A stretch of DNA of 46,212 bases from assembly GCA_041658405.1 (NCBI GenBank), contig JBBAAG010000014.1, positions 1 to 46,212 of the forward strand, given 5' to 3'. Positions 18,841 through 27,838 of the stretch are shown piece after piece (positions within the stretch are counted from its first letter, which is position 1; every line of letters begins with the position of its first letter). The translations under genes and the position numbers were made by a program. Source of the stretch: Elusimicrobiota bacterium (lineage in GTDB: Bacteria > Elusimicrobiota > UBA5214 > JBBAAG01). Below the pieces are notes generated by a model. The model was not told the DNA's origin. It did not search any database and was given only the letters and a program-made list of their open reading frames with translations.

Positions 18841-20025
18841 CTAATACTTTATCGAGATTCCTACCACACATTTTGTAAGTGTTTCATCTATTTGTTGTGT
18901 ATCACCAAAAAAAGTACCGTCACCTATGTAGTTACGTTTAGCGTACTGAATTGCTAAGTCAACACCAAAATTATCACTAACCCTATACACTGCCCCGGTT
19001 GTTACTCCAGCCGTGCTATACGCATCATCAGCATAGAATGGCGTATAAAAGAACCCGTAACGCACAGCATAATCAGTATCCTGTGGCTTGCACTCACCTC
19101 CCGCGGTCAAAATCAGTGTATTCCTATTTCCCGTGAGCACTGAATTATTCACCCATCTAAGATTAAAAATAACAGTATGTATATCACTAAACTTATGCTC
19201 ATACACCAGGCACGTTTCTGCCGGTACGTATTTCCTGATTTCCGTTGACAGTTTTGATGTTGAAGTGCTATACATCACCTCCTGAGTACCTGTGAGTGTA
19301 CTATCAGAAGAAAATATTAGTCCTATTCTAATATCATTAACCATAAAACCTGCGCTTAAGTCTAAACCATATCCTGTAGCATCAGCTTTACTGTTAACTA
19401 TGTATTCTCTGTTCAATAAATAATCCGATGTTAAATCAGTAGTGTTTGTGTAATAATTCAGCATGTTTATATTCAAACCTGTAGACAAAAACTTAACGGG
19501 TGCCCACCCGATACCGGCGGTATATTTATCAACCGCACCGTGTTGCGACACTTTTTGTGATTTTACCCGTACCCCCACTGCTGTGGGTGAGTACAGATAG
19601 CGTTCATGAAAGTAACTATTGTCACGTATAACCGCAGTACCTATACCAATGGATAACCGCGACGGTATTATAGCGTACGCCAGAGCTACTGCCGCAGGGA
19701 ATTGCGTAATCCCAAAATTATGGTATACCGGTTCATCAACGGTAATCACGCGTTCATCTGTAGGCAAAACTCCGAGATTAAACGCTGCAACAGCGCGTGC
19801 TTCCATAAAACCTAACACCCCGGGGTTTACTAAAAACATAGTTGCATCGTCAATACTATACCTCACACTATTCCCAACTCCTGTGCATGCAGCGTTATAC
19901 GATAATAAAGGTTCACCGGTTAAGTTACGGGAAAGCTGGCTGCCCGCATAAATATCTGCGGTTAAAAGTATAGCCAGCAAGATTGAAATCCCTGGTTTTT
20001 GTGTACACACAATTTTATTCACCAT
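18841..20025 (-). CDS. PorV-like outer-membrane beta-barrel protein
   Basis: A 394-residue protein with a signal peptide (about residues 1-27, ending DIYA). A segment like that of the PorV/UPF0164 family follows (GVGNSVRYSIDDATMFLVNPG), then alternating beta-strand patterns to a C-terminus ending in an aromatic strand, VVGISIKY. This suggests a 12-16-strand barrel in the outer membrane. Its start overlaps the stop of the upstream HhH-barrel gene by 7 bases, and the lyase follows after 44 bases. It could be a channel for lyase products or an export component. Confidence 0.65.
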   Translation of the reverse strand: MVNKIVCTQKPGISILLAILLTADIYAGSQLSRNLTGEPLLSYNAACTGVGNSVRYSIDDATMFLVNPGVLGFMEARAVAAFNLGVLPTDERVITVDEPVYHNFGITQFPAAVALAYAIIPSRLSIGIGTAVIRDNSYFHERYLYSPTAVGVRVKSQKVSQHGAVDKYTAGIGWAPVKFLSTGLNINMLNYYTNTTDLTSDYLLNREYIVNSKADATGYGLDLSAGFMVNDIRIGLIFSSDSTLTGTQEVMYSTSTSKLSTEIRKYVPAETCLVYEHKFSDIHTVIFNLRWVNNSVLTGNRNTLILTAGGECKPQDTDYAVRYGFFYTPFYADDAYSTAGVTTGAVYRVSDNFGVDLAIQYAKRNYIGDGTFFGDTQQIDETLTKCVVGISIKY

Positions 20026-22034
20026 TTATATGACACCTGTAGTTTAAACGCATGTTTTGGATACTTAACCAAACTATCCGCATCATCAATATCGATATAT
20101 TCTGTATTCTCATACGCAACCCAGACTGAAACATTCTCCGACGCTTTTTGTTTGAGCACAACATAATACCTTATACCCTTACCCAATGGATTGAATAGGT
20201 ATGAAGAATATATTCTATCCCACAAAGGCTCAACGTCACTAAGATAAATTTCATCCTGCGGGCCATCAAAAAAAACTGCCCTGGTATCAAGCTGTAAGCC
20301 CGGCATGAGTTCATGTTTTAACCCGGCTAAGTAAAGATATCCGTAATATTTACAGTTAAACTTATCCCCGTTGATATTCTTACGTTTTTGTTCAAGTTTA
20401 ACACGTACCGTTGTTTTTGCACCAGCTGACCAGTCCATCTGCACCCGTGTTTTAGATGAATGCACAGGCTGGTCAATATATTTTACAGAAGGCGGTGTGA
20501 GCTTAAAATTTTCAGTAGAAAACTCATCTTTCTCACTGAAAAACAACGTAAGTTTTGTTGTCAATAACTGTTTGTATTCCCATGACAAAACATTTGTGGT
20601 TTTAGGCTCAACCGTATCTTCCGGTAACGGGTGGTGGTAGTATCCATAATAACAAAACATTTCTGTACCCTTAATTTTGTATTGCATTGCCAGAACAGCT
20701 CCCTGCTCATTTTTATTAGTTTCCTCTTCGCCAATCGCGCCGCCATGGAAGTTATAATAATTTTTTGAGTACCCATGAAAGTTGTTGTAGATAACAATAT
20801 TCCCGAGGTTATATTCCGTTTGAACAATCCAAGCATCACCGTTACCTGAGCATAACGCGTATTCCGTATACAATCCTAGTTTATCAAAAAACCGGTAGTT
20901 TGCGTATATACCCGTAACTGTATTCACCGTACCCTGGAATTCATACTCTCCTGTGTCAAGTACCGTGCGAAGTTCAGGTGAATAATTCGCTGTATACCCG
21001 ATAACCCCGGTTTCTCCTCCAAACAAAGCATACCCAACGCGTCCCCCTATAAGCTGTTCCCTTAGCTTCCTATACCCCGTCCCGGGATTAACTGTATCTG
21101 CGATATAACCCATATTCGCTGAGATCGACGGCAGTTTTGTTTTTACATACCCGTTGGTACTTAGAGTAACATCATAAAGCTTATCTGAGTATAAAAGTGT
21201 AACCAGCAACTTTTTGAATTTAGTATCCACTGCTATACCGTGATAGTTAGTATTAGGATTTGACCCGGTATCACGGGAGATACCTTTAGAATTAACCACT
21301 ACCGGGCGTGAGATACCTAGCATTCCGGACCCGTAGAACACTAATCCCTGGTTAAACTGAACTTTATAATTCCCCGCCACAGCGCGCTGCACAAACCAGA
21401 GATTACTCACCTGTATCCAGTATTTAGATAAAAAGTACCTATACGCATTTTCAAGATTAAACTCCGGCGCGCCCTGATACCCTCCGGCAGTGCCAAGGTC
21501 ACGGCGTAATGTGTACCCAGTTTCCAGATAATCACCGAGGTAAAGATTAAACTTGTTATACACATACTCCGGGTTATGATACGGCCATGGAGCGTTAATA
21601 TATTCTTTTGTGTCAGGCTTATCAAGTTTCAACCTAACTTGCACATTACCCCTGGTTTTTGTCCAGGGATCCCGAGCTACGATGTACACACGTATTTTTT
21701 CGTACGTATCCTTATCCAAAGATTTAACCTTGCGGATCTCAGATAAGGTTTTGAAGTACCCGTTTTTTGTGCGGTACTTTATGATATCAATAGCCACCCA
21801 TTTTGATAACCAGGGAAATACCATAAGATCCTCAACAGTACAGCTATTTATATTAAGAGGATTATACAGATAATTTTCCAGTTCTTCGGTATCCATCCCG
21901 GCATTAGATAACGTATCGTCATACTCTATCTCCAACACAGTAACTGTGGATGACTGGATTTCAATCCCGGCGTATAACGCCTTAACCGTTGTCATTATTA
22001 ATAAAGTTATCAGTACTACCCTAAAATTATTCAA
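20019..22034 (-). CDS. Outer-membrane beta-barrel protein with N-terminal helix-hairpin-helix module
   Basis: A 671-residue protein with a signal peptide (about residues 1-22). Residues ~60-118 form a ComEA-like helix-hairpin-helix module: PLNINSCTVEDLM, a second hairpin, then NGYFKTLSEIRKVKSL. The rest is rich in Tyr/Trp-containing beta strands, ending LQVSYKW, typical of an outer-membrane barrel. HhH modules in ComEA bind double-stranded DNA in the periplasm. Here a periplasmic HhH domain would be tethered to an outer-membrane barrel. Similar HhH-plus-barrel proteins exist in Bacteroidota-type genomes without a settled function. It overlaps its neighbours by 8 and 7 bases. Confidence 0.7.
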   Translation of the reverse strand: MNNFRVVLITLLIMTTVKALYAGIEIQSSTVTVLEIEYDDTLSNAGMDTEELENYLYNPLNINSCTVEDLMVFPWLSKWVAIDIIKYRTKNGYFKTLSEIRKVKSLDKDTYEKIRVYIVARDPWTKTRGNVQVRLKLDKPDTKEYINAPWPYHNPEYVYNKFNLYLGDYLETGYTLRRDLGTAGGYQGAPEFNLENAYRYFLSKYWIQVSNLWFVQRAVAGNYKVQFNQGLVFYGSGMLGISRPVVVNSKGISRDTGSNPNTNYHGIAVDTKFKKLLVTLLYSDKLYDVTLSTNGYVKTKLPSISANMGYIADTVNPGTGYRKLREQLIGGRVGYALFGGETGVIGYTANYSPELRTVLDTGEYEFQGTVNTVTGIYANYRFFDKLGLYTEYALCSGNGDAWIVQTEYNLGNIVIYNNFHGYSKNYYNFHGGAIGEEETNKNEQGAVLAMQYKIKGTEMFCYYGYYHHPLPEDTVEPKTTNVLSWEYKQLLTTKLTLFFSEKDEFSTENFKLTPPSVKYIDQPVHSSKTRVQMDWSAGAKTTVRVKLEQKRKNINGDKFNCKYYGYLYLAGLKHELMPGLQLDTRAVFFDGPQDEIYLSDVEPLWDRIYSSYLFNPLGKGIRYYVVLKQKASENVSVWVAYENTEYIDIDDADSLVKYPKHAFKLQVSYKW

Positions 22035-23382
22035 CCCTGATTTTCCCTTTGATTAAATCAAATACGTTCTTATCAATCCCCGGTACTTTTATAAGGTTGT
22101 ATATATCCTCATACTTACCATTACGTTTGCGGTAACGCACAACATTCTGTGCCTGTTGATTATCCAAACCTATAGCTTCCAACTCATCAACCATTGCAGT
22201 GTTTATATTTACCTTCTCAATAACCAATTTTTCTTCTTCTATTACCCCGGGTACCAGTGAGTCCGATTCCAGTGGTTCTGTCTCAGGTACGGGTTTTATG
22301 GTTAAACTTTTCTTCAATACATCATATGTTACAGGAAGTAAACGCGGGATATTTTTTAGGCCCTCAATGTTTTTGTACCCTCCGGAAGCTATACGGTATT
22401 CCACAATACGTTCGGCCGTTATTTTCCCGATACCTTCAATCTCGGATAATTCCTCGACTGTAATTGTATTGAGGTCAGGTTTTTCAGGCTTAAGTTTAAC
22501 TTTATGCTTCTTCTTTTTCTCTACTACAGACTCCTGGATTAATAACGATACCGGCGTAAATTTTATCCCCACGCCTATTGTATGATACCCCGTCATTGTT
22601 TCATGATAAATATAAGCATAATCAAAATAGTAAGTTGATGACCATGAAAACCGCGCGCCAAGCGATGCCTGTGCAGGGTTTGTGCGGATACCTGCGTACA
22701 GGTTTATACTCGCGATTACCACATACTCAACCGCTGCGGAAAATACAGGATCGCGGTTCTGTACTTTACTGAGTTCTGTTAATACCGCAACCGTATCCGA
22801 CACCTGCCACATCGCGCCAGTACGCAATTCCTGCGGGATTAACTCATAAAAAGTACCGATCCTTACCCCAAACGGGTTAAGAATATGTATTCCGACTGAA
22901 AGGTTTTGTGTTAACCTGTTTTGCAACCCAAAATCCGCTAAAAATGAACTTACCAGTAAATTATTACCTGTAACACTCATTATCCTGAGAGTAGTACCAA
23001 ACATTAATCCCGGCGATACTGCCCGCGCATATGAAAACATGCACATCGATTCTGTATACCCGATGTGTTGGTATAACGACGAGTAACCAATACCGGCACA
23101 GGAGTTTGCATCAAACGGCAGTGTTATGCCAATAATATTGTTCCCTAAGTCAGGGATACTATAAAGCTGGGAATACCCGGCTTCAATGTTTAATCTAGGC
23201 AATACCGCAAGCCCTGCTGGGTTAGAGAACAGAGCAGTTACCCCGCGGGAGGACACAGCTGTTGTGTTTAACGTATAAGCACCGTATACCGTGCGGGGTG
23301 TGTACTCAAACACCGCGAATGTCTTACCCGGGAATAGTAGTACTATAAATGCTAAAGCACTAATTTTTGTCCTAGTAAACAT
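22027..23382 (-). CDS. PorV-like beta-barrel fused to two C-terminal helix-hairpin-helix modules
   Basis: A 451-residue protein. After a signal peptide (about residues 1-23) comes a ~270-residue barrel domain of PorV/UPF0164 type, with RGVTALFSNPAGLAVLPRL. A basic linker (KKKKHKVKLKPEKP) leads into the first HhH module (~305-365: LNTITVEELSEIEGIG, RIVEYRIASGGYKNIEGL). A second follows at ~390-451 (VNINTAMVDELEAIG, VVRYRKRNGKYEDIYNL). The order is the reverse of the next gene, which has HhH first and then the barrel. The two genes overlap by 8 bases, so the products probably act together. Confidence 0.72.
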   Translation of the reverse strand: MFTRTKISALAFIVLLFPGKTFAVFEYTPRTVYGAYTLNTTAVSSRGVTALFSNPAGLAVLPRLNIEAGYSQLYSIPDLGNNIIGITLPFDANSCAGIGYSSLYQHIGYTESMCMFSYARAVSPGLMFGTTLRIMSVTGNNLLVSSFLADFGLQNRLTQNLSVGIHILNPFGVRIGTFYELIPQELRTGAMWQVSDTVAVLTELSKVQNRDPVFSAAVEYVVIASINLYAGIRTNPAQASLGARFSWSSTYYFDYAYIYHETMTGYHTIGVGIKFTPVSLLIQESVVEKKKKHKVKLKPEKPDLNTITVEELSEIEGIGKITAERIVEYRIASGGYKNIEGLKNIPRLLPVTYDVLKKSLTIKPVPETEPLESDSLVPGVIEEEKLVIEKVNINTAMVDELEAIGLDNQQAQNVVRYRKRNGKYEDIYNLIKVPGIDKNVFDLIKGKIRVE

Positions 23383-23398
23383 AATATTTTGTTTTTTA

Positions 23399-24256
23399 TT
23401 ACTTCATTAACGTTACAGTCTTAAACTCTTTTTTTTCAGGGCCGCCATTTTCGGAAGTCACTCCTGCAATTATGTATACACCCATTGGGAGCACATTATT
23501 ATTCTCATCATAACCATCCCAGGTAATATACCCGTTTTGCGGATTAACAAAACTTGTATATTTACGTACCGCAATACCTGTTATGTCATAGATAACCATT
23601 TCTTTAATAACCTTCCCTGAAGGCAAATTATAGGCTATCCTGCAGTTATTGCTTGAGGTATACGGATAAAATGTTTTATCAATAATTTCAAAACTGCTGA
23701 TACTTGAGTAGTTAATACTTTCATTCAATGTATCATATTCTGTGAATACAATATCATCAATATAAAACACTGCTCCTGTATCCTGTGTATTAAAATACAC
23801 CTCTACCCGCGCATCAACTGTTCCTGCGGGTGCATGGATACGGGTTAGCCTGCATTCCTGGTATTCACTTGCATCAACGGTATATGCTGTGGATTCTGAT
23901 GATATAGTAGACCCGTTTAAGTTACGCCAATACACCATAACGCGTGCTGAACCGTTAGTATCATCATCCTGGATCCATCCTGAAACATTATAATACTTCC
24001 CCGCAGTTGCGGTGTATACCTGATAAACATATCCAGTCTTAATATCAAACACCTGTAATGCATAAGTTCCGGATCTAGTTTTATACCCGTCAGTTGAACT
24101 TACAACTGTCCATGTAGAAATTGATGATTTATACCATCCCGTAGCGGTACCGATTTCGAAATCAGGATTTTGTGTTAATCCCATCCCCTCTACAGGAAAT
24201 GATAATTTAAGGCACACGGTTATCAGAATAAGTACTGGGCTAAAGTATGATTTCAT
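23399..24256 (-). CDS. Secreted CBM-like protein with FlgD-like C-terminal domain
   Basis: A 285-residue exported protein with a signal peptide (about residues 1-24). Residues ~28-178 look like a jelly-roll of the CBM4/9 kind: NPDFEIGTATGWY at the start, a YALQVF strand, and FYIDDIVF at the end. The last ~95 residues match the FlgD-like Ig fold (IYDITGIAVRKY, ITWDGYDENNN, MGVYIIAG), as in the proteins at 8416 and 31969. It may bind glycans at the surface, and the C-terminal domain may act in anchoring or sorting. It starts inside the pabBC stop (4-base overlap) and lies 16 bases before the barrel-HhH gene. Confidence 0.72.
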   Translation of the reverse strand: MKSYFSPVLILITVCLKLSFPVEGMGLTQNPDFEIGTATGWYKSSISTWTVVSSTDGYKTRSGTYALQVFDIKTGYVYQVYTATAGKYYNVSGWIQDDDTNGSARVMVYWRNLNGSTISSESTAYTVDASEYQECRLTRIHAPAGTVDARVEVYFNTQDTGAVFYIDDIVFTEYDTLNESINYSSISSFEIIDKTFYPYTSSNNCRIAYNLPSGKVIKEMVIYDITGIAVRKYTSFVNPQNGYITWDGYDENNNVLPMGVYIIAGVTSENGGPEKKEFKTVTLMK

Positions 24257-26175
24257 TTTTTATTAGCGTTACAAAGTTTAACTTCTACCATCCCAATAAC
24301 AGAGTTTAGCATAAAGATTTTATCAGCATTCACGAGGTCACGGCAGGTTAACACTTTTTCGTACGCATTCCTGTTGTTCTTCAAAAAATACCGGCGGTAA
24401 ACACCGGGTAATACCCCGCAGTTCAACGGCGGAGTATAGTACTTCCCGTTTTTCAGGATTGCAAGGTTTGCACGCCCAAATTCCGTTACTTCTCCATGGG
24501 TATTAAAATATATGACACCCAGATACCCTTTTTCAGCACAGTACTTATGTTCACGGTCGTAGAGTTCACGGTTCGTAGTTTTGTGATACAAAAACTTATC
24601 CTCCGGCCTTGTCCGTGTTTTTGATACCACAACTTTATTTGAGGTAAAAACTATTTCCCCGGCAGGAGTGGTTTCTAATATATAGTTCTCAAGTTCAACT
24701 TTACCTGAAGGAGATACCAACATGCGTACACGGTACTTCTTTGTTTTATCGAACCCGCCGGAGTTTTTTCGTAATACCGCGTTAACAGTTTGAAGGTTAA
24801 TCCTGTACCCGAAATACTGCGCTGATTTTTCAAGACGGTTAAGGTGGTACGCATACAAAAAATACCCGTGTTCTTCAGCAGACCAAAGAAATGTTTCAAT
24901 AAGTTTAAACGGTTTGACTTTATCATACACAAACTGCGCTTTCAGCATACACTCCGAGTGTTCATCCTTCCCCGCAGAATCCCAGATAATACCGCTGCCA
25001 ATCCCTAATTCACTATCGTAAGAATCCTTTTTACTTTTCTTTTTCTTCAAAACAGCTGTGCGGATTGCAACATTGAATACAGCATCACCTCTTGGGGTGA
25101 TAAAGCCAACCGCGCCTGTATACACACCTCGGGGTGTATTTTCCAGTGAACTTATAATTTCCATTGTCCGTATTTTTGGAGAACCCGTGACGGAACCCGA
25201 TGGGTAAAGCGTATGCATTATTCTATAGAGGCTGGTCCGGGGTTTAAGTTTTGCGGTAATTGTTGAAGTCATTTGGTATAACGTTTCATAACGTTCAACC
25301 TCAAATAATTTTGTTACTTTAACACTGCCGGTTACGGCGATACGCCCGAGGTCATTACGTAAAAGATCGACGATCATAAGGTTTTCCGCACGGTTTTTTT
25401 TACTGTTATGCAGCTCATCCGCAAGCACACAGTCTTCCGCTGTATCAACCCCGCGGCGGATTGTCCCCTTCATAGGCTTCATTACGATATTACACCCGGT
25501 TTTCCTAAAATATAATTCTGGTGAGAATGAAAGGATATGTGTATCCCCGTCGGAGATATAAGCGGAATACGCTACTTTCTGTGTACCCCTTAACGTATTG
25601 TATAAAGAGGAAGGTTCACCGTTGAATTCAAACTTTGTACGGAAAGTATAATTTACCTGATACGTCTCACCTGCCGCGATGTACTCCTTAATTTTATTGA
25701 TATTACGCTCATAAACTGCGGGAGTAATCCCGGGTTTTTGTTTACTAAGTACACCCCGGGATTCTGTTGTATCACCGGTATAACCACCCGGTAAGTGTTT
25801 ACCACCATTATTCACCCACCGCCCGGTTACGTGATTAAATATCATTGGTGTACGATATATTGTAAACACAGCTAAAGGCACTTTCACACAGGTCGATACC
25901 AAAGGTTTTTGTGTCAACCCTTGAGGATAATCCAATCCATAACCAAGTTCGTACGAGAAATATCCAGCAGCGTAGTATCCGCGGCCAACCCAACTCTCAA
26001 TTTCATTAATCCGTTTCTCAATCTCACCTAGCTGGTTGATTTTAATCGTATGCACAGGATCCAGGAAAAAGTATGACCTGCGATTATTCTGATCATACTT
26101 CCTGGTTTCAAATATCGCAAACTTTTTGTGTTTCTTTACAAAACTGTGTAATAGTTCATCCGGTATATCAAACAT
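24253..26175 (-). CDS. pabB: Bifunctional aminodeoxychorismate synthase component I / aminodeoxychorismate lyase (PabB-PabC fusion)
   Basis: A 640-residue fusion making p-aminobenzoate for folate. Residues ~150-420 are a chorismate-binding domain. KPMKGTIRRG carries the lysine that marks PabB rather than TrpE, and LLRNDLGRI, YPSGSVTGSPK and GAVGFITPRGDAVFNVAIRT are also present. From ~430 on is a class IV aminotransferase-type PabC domain with ETFLW, a likely PLP lysine in YHKTTNRELYD, and EFGRANLAI. The glutaminase partner PabA is not in the window. The gene lies 11 bases behind the malic enzyme. Confidence 0.93.
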   Translation of the reverse strand: MFDIPDELLHSFVKKHKKFAIFETRKYDQNNRRSYFFLDPVHTIKINQLGEIEKRINEIESWVGRGYYAAGYFSYELGYGLDYPQGLTQKPLVSTCVKVPLAVFTIYRTPMIFNHVTGRWVNNGGKHLPGGYTGDTTESRGVLSKQKPGITPAVYERNINKIKEYIAAGETYQVNYTFRTKFEFNGEPSSLYNTLRGTQKVAYSAYISDGDTHILSFSPELYFRKTGCNIVMKPMKGTIRRGVDTAEDCVLADELHNSKKNRAENLMIVDLLRNDLGRIAVTGSVKVTKLFEVERYETLYQMTSTITAKLKPRTSLYRIMHTLYPSGSVTGSPKIRTMEIISSLENTPRGVYTGAVGFITPRGDAVFNVAIRTAVLKKKKSKKDSYDSELGIGSGIIWDSAGKDEHSECMLKAQFVYDKVKPFKLIETFLWSAEEHGYFLYAYHLNRLEKSAQYFGYRINLQTVNAVLRKNSGGFDKTKKYRVRMLVSPSGKVELENYILETTPAGEIVFTSNKVVVSKTRTRPEDKFLYHKTTNRELYDREHKYCAEKGYLGVIYFNTHGEVTEFGRANLAILKNGKYYTPPLNCGVLPGVYRRYFLKNNRNAYEKVLTCRDLVNADKIFMLNSVIGMVEVKLCNANKK

Positions 26176-26186
26176 TAAACTCTATC

Positions 26187-27536
26187 TTATTTAGGCGCTG
26201 CAGGAATTATCCCGGAACTCATCAATAACTGCGTTTCCTTCCGTGCGCGCGCAATGATGTCATACGCGGTTTTGTATAACGCATCACGGGTAAGCGTCTT
26301 CATTGCGACTTTTTGTTCAATCGCTTTCATTCCGACATCCGTTGCAACTATTGGAATAACTTCCCATTCGTCCATCGTAGGAAGCAACCTGTTTTCTGAA
26401 ATCCCGCTTTTTTCTGCATACCTAGCCAACCCTTCCGCCGCGGTGATACACATTTCATCAGTTATGTATTGCGCCTGTACATCCAAAACTCCACGGAAAA
26501 CCGCAGGGAAGCCTAACGAATTATTTACCTGGTTAGGGAAATCACTGCGTCCTGTCGCAACAACACGCGCACCGGCTTCCTTCGCAACCCACGGCCAGAT
26601 TTCGGGGGTCGGGTTTGCGCAAGCGAAGAGAATTGCGTCTTTACTCATTTTTTCTACCCATTCAGGTTTTATTACGTCAGGGCCCGGAGTGGATAACGAA
26701 ATCACAACATCCGTACCGGCCATTGCATCCGCAATACTGCCCGACACATTTTCCTTATTAGTTTTCTCACAGAGTTCCCATTTCTCAGGATACCTTCCTT
26801 TAATATCAGCGCGTTTACGGTTAAGGATTCCTTTACTGTCGCATACCATCATCTTACCGGCATTTGCGCCGTAGAACATTAATAACCGAGCAATACAAAC
26901 ATTTGCGGAACCCGCACCGATAAGCGTAATTTTTACGTCAGACATTTTTTTCCCTACAACCTTTAACGCATTGATTAACCCTGCTAAGGTTACCAAAGCA
27001 GTACCCTGCTGGTCATCATGCCAAACCGGTACCGTACACTCATTACGCAGGCGATAAAGGATATCAAAACATTTTGGCTGCGATATATCTTCTAAATTAA
27101 ACCCGCCGAAGGATGGCTGCAGAAGTTTAACAGTTTGGATAAACAACTCCTTATCTTCAGTACCCAGGCATATCGGTACTGCATCAACACCCCCGAGGTA
27201 CTTAAAGATTAACGCCTTACCTTCCATCACCGGTATTGCTGCCAGAGGGCCAATATTCCCAAGCCCGAGTACACGTGTACCGTCGGATACCACTGCTATA
27301 GTATTCCACTTATTAGTGAATTCATACGCGAGTTTAGGATCACGGTTTATTGCCATACACGGTTCCGCAACACCAGGGGTGTACCAGATAGCAAAGTCGT
27401 TGATATCACGGATACAGCATTTTGGAACAACTTCTGTCTTCCCGCGGTAGAACGGGTGTAGTTTCATGGAATCTTCTTTTGGTTTGTTACTCTGTTGGAC
27501 AAGTTTTTCATCATTCAAGTTTTTTGGGCTAGACAT
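26187..27536 (-). CDS. NAD(P)-dependent malic enzyme (malate dehydrogenase, decarboxylating)
   Basis: A 449-residue short-form malic enzyme that converts malate to pyruvate, CO2 and NAD(P)H. Family segments include IWYTPGVAEPC, TNKWNTIAVVSDGTRVLGLG, VPVWHDDQQGTA (metal-binding Asp), the Rossmann loop LIGAGSANVCIARL, and CANPTPEIWP. There is no C-terminal phosphotransacetylase domain. The ATG has an AAAGGTG ribosome binding site. It is the first gene after a consensus promoter and is followed at short spacing by pabBC and seven envelope or hydrolase genes. Cofactor preference cannot be decided here. Confidence 0.94.
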   Translation of the reverse strand: MSSPKNLNDEKLVQQSNKPKEDSMKLHPFYRGKTEVVPKCCIRDINDFAIWYTPGVAEPCMAINRDPKLAYEFTNKWNTIAVVSDGTRVLGLGNIGPLAAIPVMEGKALIFKYLGGVDAVPICLGTEDKELFIQTVKLLQPSFGGFNLEDISQPKCFDILYRLRNECTVPVWHDDQQGTALVTLAGLINALKVVGKKMSDVKITLIGAGSANVCIARLLMFYGANAGKMMVCDSKGILNRKRADIKGRYPEKWELCEKTNKENVSGSIADAMAGTDVVISLSTPGPDVIKPEWVEKMSKDAILFACANPTPEIWPWVAKEAGARVVATGRSDFPNQVNNSLGFPAVFRGVLDVQAQYITDEMCITAAEGLARYAEKSGISENRLLPTMDEWEVIPIVATDVGMKAIEQKVAMKTLTRDALYKTAYDIIARARKETQLLMSSGIIPAAPK

Positions 27537-27573
27537 TTGTTAACACCTTTCATCAATTCTTTAGTTCGGTATT

Positions 27574-27602
27574 ATTTTAAGATATCTATCATTATCTGTC
27601 AA
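27574..27602 (-). promoter_or_regulatory. Promoter for the malic enzyme nine-gene unit
   Basis: On the minus strand TTGACA (27602-27597), a 17-base spacer and TAAAAT (27579-27574) make a near-consensus promoter about 40 bases before the malic enzyme ATG. Confidence 0.75.
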
Positions 27603-27700
27603 TCTACACAACATTTAATTAAAAAACACAAATACCAGCCTTCAGTGTATTTACGCTGCGCTTTAATTAAAGTTTAACTAGAAAGTACAAGTCTAGTGGT

Positions 27701-27716
27701 TGTGAAGATATTCACA
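27701..27716. promoter_or_regulatory. CRP/FNR-superfamily-type operator palindrome
   Basis: TGTGAAGATATTCACA is a perfect match to the CRP half-site arrangement TGTGA-N6-TCACA, with an inverted repeat of 6-4-6. Its centre lies about 54 bases upstream of the predicted start of the rightward promoter and about 140 bases upstream of the leftward one. A CRP-like activator for the rightward gene is the simplest reading; the regulator is not in the window. Confidence 0.5.
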
Positions 27717-27727
27717 TTAATATATTA

Positions 27728-27756
27728 TTGACATTTTAAGCAATTATTAGAATAAT
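27728..27756 (+). promoter_or_regulatory. Promoter for the TPR/beta-propeller gene
   Basis: A perfect -35 TTGACA (27728-27733), a 17-base spacer and AATAAT (27751-27756). Transcription would start near 27763, about 75 bases before the ATG at 27839. Confidence 0.65.
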
Positions 27757-27838
27757 ATATTAAAAGGTTTAAAAAGATGTGTATATCATATAATTTTAAA
27801 AAAATACAATATGAAAATGAAGGAAAAGTAAATATACA

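Larger units (their letters stand above)
27537..27838. other. 302-bp divergent regulatory region between malic enzyme and the TPR/propeller gene
   Basis: No gene is seen here. It holds two outward-facing sigma-70-type promoters, a CRP-type palindrome, and two copies of TTTAATTAAA (27614-27623 and 27662-27671). The second copy is the core of the 12-base perfect palindrome CTTTAATTAAAG at 27661-27672. A short frame starting at 27777 overlaps the downstream gene and has no coding character. Confidence 0.6.
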
